Positions 60,589 to 64,000 of a stretch of 64,000 bases of DNA are shown here, piece after piece. Location: positions 337,528 through 401,527 of the forward strand of contig NZ_KE384342.1 of assembly GCF_000425265.1 (NCBI RefSeq), read 5' to 3'. Below the pieces are notes generated by a model that saw only the letters and a program-made list of their open reading frames with translations, was not told the DNA's origin and ran no database searches. This stretch comes from Maridesulfovibrio zosterae DSM 11974 (GTDB taxonomy: Bacteria > Desulfobacterota > Desulfovibrionia > Desulfovibrionales > Desulfovibrionaceae). Numbering within the stretch: position 1 is the first letter of the stretch; every line of letters begins with the position of its first letter. Both the position numbers and the translations under genes were made by a program.

Positions 60589-60627
60589 AAGAGCCGTCTG
60601 TGGATGCCCCACAGACGGCTCTTTTTT
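60589..60627 (+). terminator. Terminator after cytochrome c3
   Basis: AAGAGCCGTCTGTGG with its perfect 15-bp complement, five-base loop, then TTTTTT. Confidence 0.93.
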
Positions 60628-60717
60628 CTTTTTGTCCCGTTCTGAAATAGGCTTACACCCAAAGGACCTATTTCAAATGTTTGAAAAGGTAAGGTAAATG
60701 ATGCTTCACAAATTTTA

Positions 60718-60745
60718 TTGACAGTTTTGTCTGAATTTGTATAAT
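60718..60745 (+). promoter_or_regulatory. Sigma70 promoter of the TetR-DUF2867 operon
   Basis: Perfect TTGACA (60718-60723), 16-bp spacer and perfect TATAAT (60740-60745), 56 bp before the TetR start. Confidence 0.8.
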
Positions 60746-60751
60746 TTAAAC

Positions 60752-60770
60752 ATACCATACGGTATGGTAT
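60752..60770 (+). promoter_or_regulatory. TetR operator, 19-bp palindrome
   Basis: ATACCATAC-G-GTATGGTAT: perfect 9-bp arms around a single base, placed over the expected transcription start. The repressor encoded 31 bp downstream probably binds here and represses its own operon. Confidence 0.75.
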
Positions 60771-60800
60771 TGAGGTGAATAGCTAAGAAGGATAAATATA

Positions 60801-61373
60801 ATGGACTTAAATATGAATGAACACGGGCAGCGATACTCTGCGGAGAATTTATTGGATACTGGATTACAGTTGCTTGAAACCGAAAGCATTCAGCAACTGA
60901 CTATCAGCGCTTTGTGTAAAAAAATGGGAGTGACCAAGGGATCATTTTACCATCATTTTAAGAATAGAGTGGATTTTTTAGACCGGATGCTGGATTACTG
61001 GGTGCAGGTGTGGACAATTGATAGGGTGCAGGAATTAAGTTCAAGTGCAAGTGCGCTTGAACGGTACAAAAAAATGGTTGAAGTCTCTGTAGACTATCCG
61101 ATGAACGTTGAAATAAGCATTCGTGCCTGGGCACAGCAGGATACTCTTGCGCAAAAGTATCTACAGAAAGTTGATAATATGCGCATTGAGTGTTTGAGGC
61201 TGATCTTTGAAGAGTTGTGTGGGAACCCCGAGCGGGCAGCTGTGCTTGCTAAAATTGATTATGCCATTTTTGTTGGGGTAAGAATGGTTTCTCCTCCTAT
61301 TGTGGGCAATGAAGCAATGGAAATAGTAAACCTGTTGCTGAATGAATTATATAATATTCCTGTAAGTGGCTAA
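60801..61373 (+). CDS. TetR-family transcriptional repressor
   Basis: 190 residues. Helix-turn-helix at 20-65: LLDTGLQLLETESIQQLTISALCKKMGVTKGSFYHHFKNRVDFL. The C-terminal domain is helical, with IRAWAQQDTLAQKYLQKVDNMR as in TetR members that act on DUF2867/SDR genes. AAGGATAAATA precedes the ATG. It carries the only promoter of the three-gene unit and the operator that it likely occupies. Ligand unknown. Confidence 0.9.
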   Translation: MDLNMNEHGQRYSAENLLDTGLQLLETESIQQLTISALCKKMGVTKGSFYHHFKNRVDFLDRMLDYWVQVWTIDRVQELSSSASALERYKKMVEVSVDYPMNVEISIRAWAQQDTLAQKYLQKVDNMRIECLRLIFEELCGNPERAAVLAKIDYAIFVGVRMVSPPIVGNEAMEIVNLLLNELYNIPVSG

Positions 61374-61383
61374 TGGAGGTATT

Positions 61384-61482
61384 ATGAAGTCTGATATCGC
61401 ATGGGCAGAGGTCGAATCTATTTTTGCTAAAATTAATCATGCACCAATAGGGACTGTTGAACTCGGGAGGATGAATCCATGA
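61384..61482 (+). CDS. Short coding sequence between TetR and DUF2867 (32 aa)
   Basis: An ATG five bases after GGAGG opens a 32-codon frame MKSDIAWAEVESIFAKINHA then PIGTVELGRMNP, whose stop overlaps the next start (ATGA). Spacing and overlap are those of a real coupled gene, but it may be a leader peptide or the remnant of a longer gene. I do not recognise it. Confidence 0.45.
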   Translation: MKSDIAWAEVESIFAKINHAPIGTVELGRMNP

Positions 61483-61985
61483 ATGACTCAATACAAGCTG
61501 TGCGCTCCATTGCTGTTCTAGATAAGTTGATAGGCAATGCTGATCATATTGACTCAAAGGTTGTCATCGGGGACTGTTCACTTGAACAATTTTTAGATCG
61601 ATTAATCCGTTATGAACCGTTATGGCTATGCTGGCTTTATAAAGTCAGGTCAGTCATTGCTAAATTAATGGGGCTTGAGCATGGTGAAATAGGTCATACC
61701 AAAGCTATGCAAAAAAAGTTGGATTATACTCCAGGCGGGAAAGTTGATTTCTTTACATCCGTAGACTTTAAGCCCGATGAATACTGGGTAGGAAAAGCTG
61801 AGGATAAACATTTATGCGGATATATCGGTGCAGTTGCTGTTCCTCTTAGTAATGGAAAAACCAAATTTCACATATTTACGATAGTTCATTATCGCAATTG
61901 GACCGGTCCTTTATATTTTAATTTGATAAGACCGTTCCACCATATAATAGTATACTTCATGGGAAAACATGCTGTGGGAAAGTAG
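61479..61985 (+). CDS. DUF2867 family protein
   Basis: 168 residues with the DUF2867 pattern: LEQFLDRLIRYEPLWLCWLYKVRSVIAKLMGL, VDFFTSVDFKPDEYWVGKAEDKHLCGYIGAVAVP and TIVHYRNWTGPLYFNLIRPFHHIIVYFM. The domain is found alone or fused to SDR-like proteins; function is not established. Hydrophobic C-terminus suggests membrane contact. It is the target gene of the TetR unit. Confidence 0.8.
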   Translation: MNDSIQAVRSIAVLDKLIGNADHIDSKVVIGDCSLEQFLDRLIRYEPLWLCWLYKVRSVIAKLMGLEHGEIGHTKAMQKKLDYTPGGKVDFFTSVDFKPDEYWVGKAEDKHLCGYIGAVAVPLSNGKTKFHIFTIVHYRNWTGPLYFNLIRPFHHIIVYFMGKHAVGK

Positions 61986-62001
61986 GTATGTTTTAGATAT
62001 G

Positions 62002-62044
62002 ATTAATCCCTGCAAAAGCACGTATAGCTTTTACAGGGATTAAT
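62002..62044 (+). terminator. Terminator between DUF2867 and the amidohydrolase
   Basis: ATTAATCCCTG(C)AAAAGC / GCTTTT(A)CAGGGATTAAT, seven-base loop. Symmetrical, so it likely serves both convergent genes. Confidence 0.7.
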
Positions 62045-62053
62045 TGTATGAAT

Positions 62054-62839
62054 CTAATTTAATAAATGATCAGCAGCACTGAGATGAATTTCCATCTCTG
62101 TATCAGTCAGTTTTAAAGTATGCTGTAATTCTTTCATAGACTCTCCTGGATCAAAAAGAGGATAATCGCTTCCGAAAAGTATTTGTTCTCGCGGATGCTT
62201 GTTCATAATATCAAGCAACACATTATGATCCATAAAAGGCATGGCGCTTGATGTATCAAAATATACATTCATTCCCGCTAGTTCTTCAGCAACCCATTTC
62301 CAATGGTAGAGTCCTCCCATATGTGCTCCGATTGCTTTTAATCGTGGGAAGTTCTGAAGAATTTTTTTCAATTTTAACGGGCAGGATGGGTTTTTTTCTG
62401 GTGGAAGTTTATCGCCGATATGAAGCATAACTACAAATCGGCCCTGTATCATTTCTAGAATGCGGTAAAATTTACGGTCATCCATGAAAAATCCCTGAAA
62501 ATCTGGATGAAATTTAAGCCCTTTAATGCCATTTCGTTCAAGGCGGGCAAATTCCTTTTCAGGATCATCATAGTCTGGGTGCATCGTTCCGAAGGTTATT
62601 ATATGCGGGTCAGATTTCATGAGTTCAATGGACCAGTTGTTAGCTGGAATCACCTGATCAGGTGATGTTGCTGCTGTATGAATAATTACTTTATCCAGCC
62701 CGGCCTTTTGAGCTCGTGCAAGCAGATCTTCAGGATGTCCATTACCAATTGCTGTAATGCCGTAATGGTCATGAAGTTGAGTTATGACCTTATCGGCGAT
62801 TTTGGGATGGAAAGCGTGAGTGTGAACGTCATAATACAT
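62054..62839 (-). CDS. Amidohydrolase-superfamily (TIM-barrel) metal-dependent hydrolase
   Basis: 261 residues of the amidohydrolase_2 fold: DVHTHAFHPKIADK (metal His pair), KGLKFHPDFQGF, VMLHIGDKLPPEKNP, AIGAHMGGLYHW (His) and LFGSDYPLFDPGESM (terminal Asp). Such enzymes decarboxylate or hydrolyse aromatic or lactone acids; no pathway context is nearby. A GGACAAC precedes the ATG. Single gene. Confidence 0.86.
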   Translation of the reverse strand: MYYDVHTHAFHPKIADKVITQLHDHYGITAIGNGHPEDLLARAQKAGLDKVIIHTAATSPDQVIPANNWSIELMKSDPHIITFGTMHPDYDDPEKEFARLERNGIKGLKFHPDFQGFFMDDRKFYRILEMIQGRFVVMLHIGDKLPPEKNPSCPLKLKKILQNFPRLKAIGAHMGGLYHWKWVAEELAGMNVYFDTSSAMPFMDHNVLLDIMNKHPREQILFGSDYPLFDPGESMKELQHTLKLTDTEMEIHLSAADHLLN

Positions 62840-62888
62840 TTTGTTGTCCAGTCGGAAAGGCTAAGTTATGTGTTTGAATTAAAATAGT

Positions 62889-62920
62889 CAGGATACGGGC
62901 GTAGTCACGCTCATATCCTG
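62889..62920 (-). terminator. Possible terminator of the apgM-thioesterase operon
   Basis: CAGGATA/TATCCTG outer stem and GCGT/ACGC inner stem, 186 bp beyond the thioesterase stop, followed on the minus strand by ACTATTTTAATT. The distance makes it tentative. Confidence 0.4.
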
Positions 62921-63105
62921 TATAAAATCCTCTCAGGGGAATCTGTGTCAGATTAATGTGACGAGAATCTCAAAGGGGAAAGTAAATAATAAGTTTCATA
63001 TGGCCGTTGTGAAGTGCTGATTATAAATATAACTATAATTCATATGGCACTTTTATGTGTATAAGACCAATTATAGTTTAAAGCGCAACTTCTATCTAGT
63101 TTTTA

Positions 63106-63522
63106 CTAAAATATTTCTTTGAGCCAGTCTGGTATACGCACAGGGCGTCCATTTTTATCTGTGCAGGCATGTTCAGTGAATCCACTGGCAATTAGCAAGG
63201 TACGGTCTTCCTTGTATATGTCATAACTGAATTTTACAGAAGCACGTTTCCATTCACTGATTCCTACTTGGATGTTGAGCTGGTCATCATAGTGAGCAGG
63301 AATGCGATACCTGCATGATGCTTCTCGCACAGGTAGATATACTCCGCGTTTTTCCACTTCATTGTAACTCATACCACGTTCACGGATAAACAGTGAACGA
63401 GAGCGTTCAAAGAAGTGCAGGTACTCTGCGTAATATACAACACCCATAGCATCGGTTTCACCGTAGGAAACACTGTGATTATACCATGTACAGGGGGTCG
63501 GAAATTCTTTGCTGTTGTTCAT
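63106..63522 (-). CDS. Acyl-CoA thioesterase (YbgC/FcbC-type hotdog)
   Basis: 138 residues of the 4HBT hotdog fold: NHSVSYGETDAMGVVYYAEYLHFFERSRSLFIRERGMSY, with the catalytic Asp in ETDAMGVVYYAEY (usual TDxxGxVYHAxY). RIPAHYDDQLNIQVGISEWKRASVKFSYDIY completes it. YbgC-type enzymes hydrolyse short-chain or aryl-CoA, often with Tol-Pal genes; here it lies 2 bp after apgM instead. Confidence 0.9.
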   Translation of the reverse strand: MNNSKEFPTPCTWYNHSVSYGETDAMGVVYYAEYLHFFERSRSLFIRERGMSYNEVEKRGVYLPVREASCRYRIPAHYDDQLNIQVGISEWKRASVKFSYDIYKEDRTLLIASGFTEHACTDKNGRPVRIPDWLKEIF

Positions 63523-63524
63523 GA

Positions 63525-64000
63525 TTATTTGATTTTATCCAAAACCCACTGCATGAAATCATGACCTTCGGGGATAATGATCCCTGCACGATCAGCGATC
63601 TGTTCACTGAATGATTCTATACCTGAAGCAATGCAGCGTGGAGAGGTCATAATGAACGGGACAGGTGTTTCATCGTGGGTTCTAGTCTCAATAGGAGTGA
63701 AATGGTCACAGGTGATAACGTAAGAAGCCTGATCCAGAGGATATTTTTTCAGCAGTGGACCTACTATGAGCTTGTCAAATCTTTCAATAGCCGTGATTTT
63801 ATCTTCGACACTACCCATGTGTCCAGCTTCGTCCGGGCCTTCAAGGTGTACGTATACGAAATCTCCATGCTCTAGAAAGTTGAGAGTAGCTTCAACTTTA
63901 CCTTCATAGTTGGTATCAACTAATCCGGTTGCACCTTCTATATCAATTACTTTCAGACCTGAGGCTCGGCCAAGTCCCTTGATGAGGTCTACTGCTGATA
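63525..64000 (-). CDS. apgM: 2,3-bisphosphoglycerate-independent phosphoglycerate mutase, archaeal type (3' part)
   Basis: The frame enters from the right edge and gives the C-terminal 158 residues. SAVDLIKGLGRASGLKVIDIEGATGLVDTNYEGKVEA, then FVYVHLEGPDEAGHMGSVEDKI (metal Asp/His), TCDHFTPIETRTHDETPVPFIM (metal Asp-His and His) and the closing GIIIPEGHDFMQWVL are characteristic of ApgM. It interconverts 3- and 2-phosphoglycerate in glycolysis. The start and alkaline-phosphatase-like Ser lie outside the window. Confidence 0.9.
   Translation of the reverse strand, partial: SAVDLIKGLGRASGLKVIDIEGATGLVDTNYEGKVEATLNFLEHGDFVYVHLEGPDEAGHMGSVEDKITAIERFDKLIVGPLLKKYPLDQASYVITCDHFTPIETRTHDETPVPFIMTSPRCIASGIESFSEQIADRAGIIIPEGHDFMQWVLDKIK

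Noticed and set aside
61384-61482. 32-aa frame as a toxin or antitoxin
   Set aside because: No paired toxin-like partner; DUF2867 is not a known toxin family.
1-64000. rRNA, tRNA, CRISPR arrays and complete insertion sequences
   Set aside because: None could be recognised by reading: no cloverleaf with anticodon arms, no spaced identical repeats, and no transposase frames.

Overview
The window is an AT-rich bacterial chromosome segment (roughly 40% G+C by eye). Gene content points to a marine-type, Gram-negative, sulfate-reducing deltaproteobacterium of the Desulfovibrio/Maridesulfovibrio group. The indicators are a class III tetraheme cytochrome c3, a tungsten-type aldehyde:ferredoxin oxidoreductase, a stand-alone glutamate-synthase-like flavoprotein beside a four-cluster ferredoxin, a yajC-secD-secF run and a complete tolQRAB-pal operon. 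The genus is inferred from gene content and order, not from a marker-gene comparison.

Layout. 0-6.5 kb (minus strand): cell-envelope and housekeeping genes: the start of a membrane-anchored protein (probably a divergent polysaccharide deacetylase), a C-terminal processing protease, EnvC, an endonuclease III relative, PrmA, a tiny unknown protein, an acetylornithine-type aminotransferase and dUTPase. 6.7-13.2 kb (plus): alpha-glucan phosphorylase, a secreted nuclease, and a three-gene redox set (FMN glutamate-synthase core, ferredoxin, FAD reductase). 13.2-19.2 kb: yajC-secD-secF and AOR. 19.3-27 kb: miaB, a bifunctional-nuclease-family gene, a PHP phosphoesterase, a sirtuin, then tolQRAB-pal. 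27-38 kb is a patchwork of short, mostly minus-strand accessory genes: PgpA, a CII-like regulator, GGDEF/EAL, a cyclase-family hydrolase, an alpha/beta hydrolase flanked by a DUF2007 gene and a decayed copy of its 3' end, TetR, GNAT/MarR, periplasmic binding proteins and a CatB-type acetyltransferase.

38-42.8 kb is the most unusual part. A zinc/iron transporter of clearly higher G+C is followed by gene debris with a 10-G tract, an EEP-family phosphoesterase and an FRG-domain protein. Next come two displaced, stop-terminated copies of the maf 3' end, a small NTF2-like gene, and the intact maf gene. One displaced copy shares 52 bp of perfect identity with maf and then drops abruptly to about 62%. 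This is what repeated site-specific insertion into the 3' end of a gene leaves behind. I regard it as the strongest candidate for an undescribed element in the window.

43-64 kb returns to ordinary chromosome: a metallo-hydrolase, motB-motA, glucokinase, a flavin disulfide reductase, dGTPase, an S9 peptidase lipoprotein with a degenerate GGDEF protein, and a purine salvage and uptake unit (gpt plus a BMP/permease/permease/ATPase nucleoside transporter behind two leader hairpins). After these come cytochrome c3, a TetR regulator with an obvious promoter-operator controlling a DUF2867 gene, an amidohydrolase, an acyl-CoA thioesterase and the 3' half of apgM. No rRNA, tRNA or CRISPR array was recognised.
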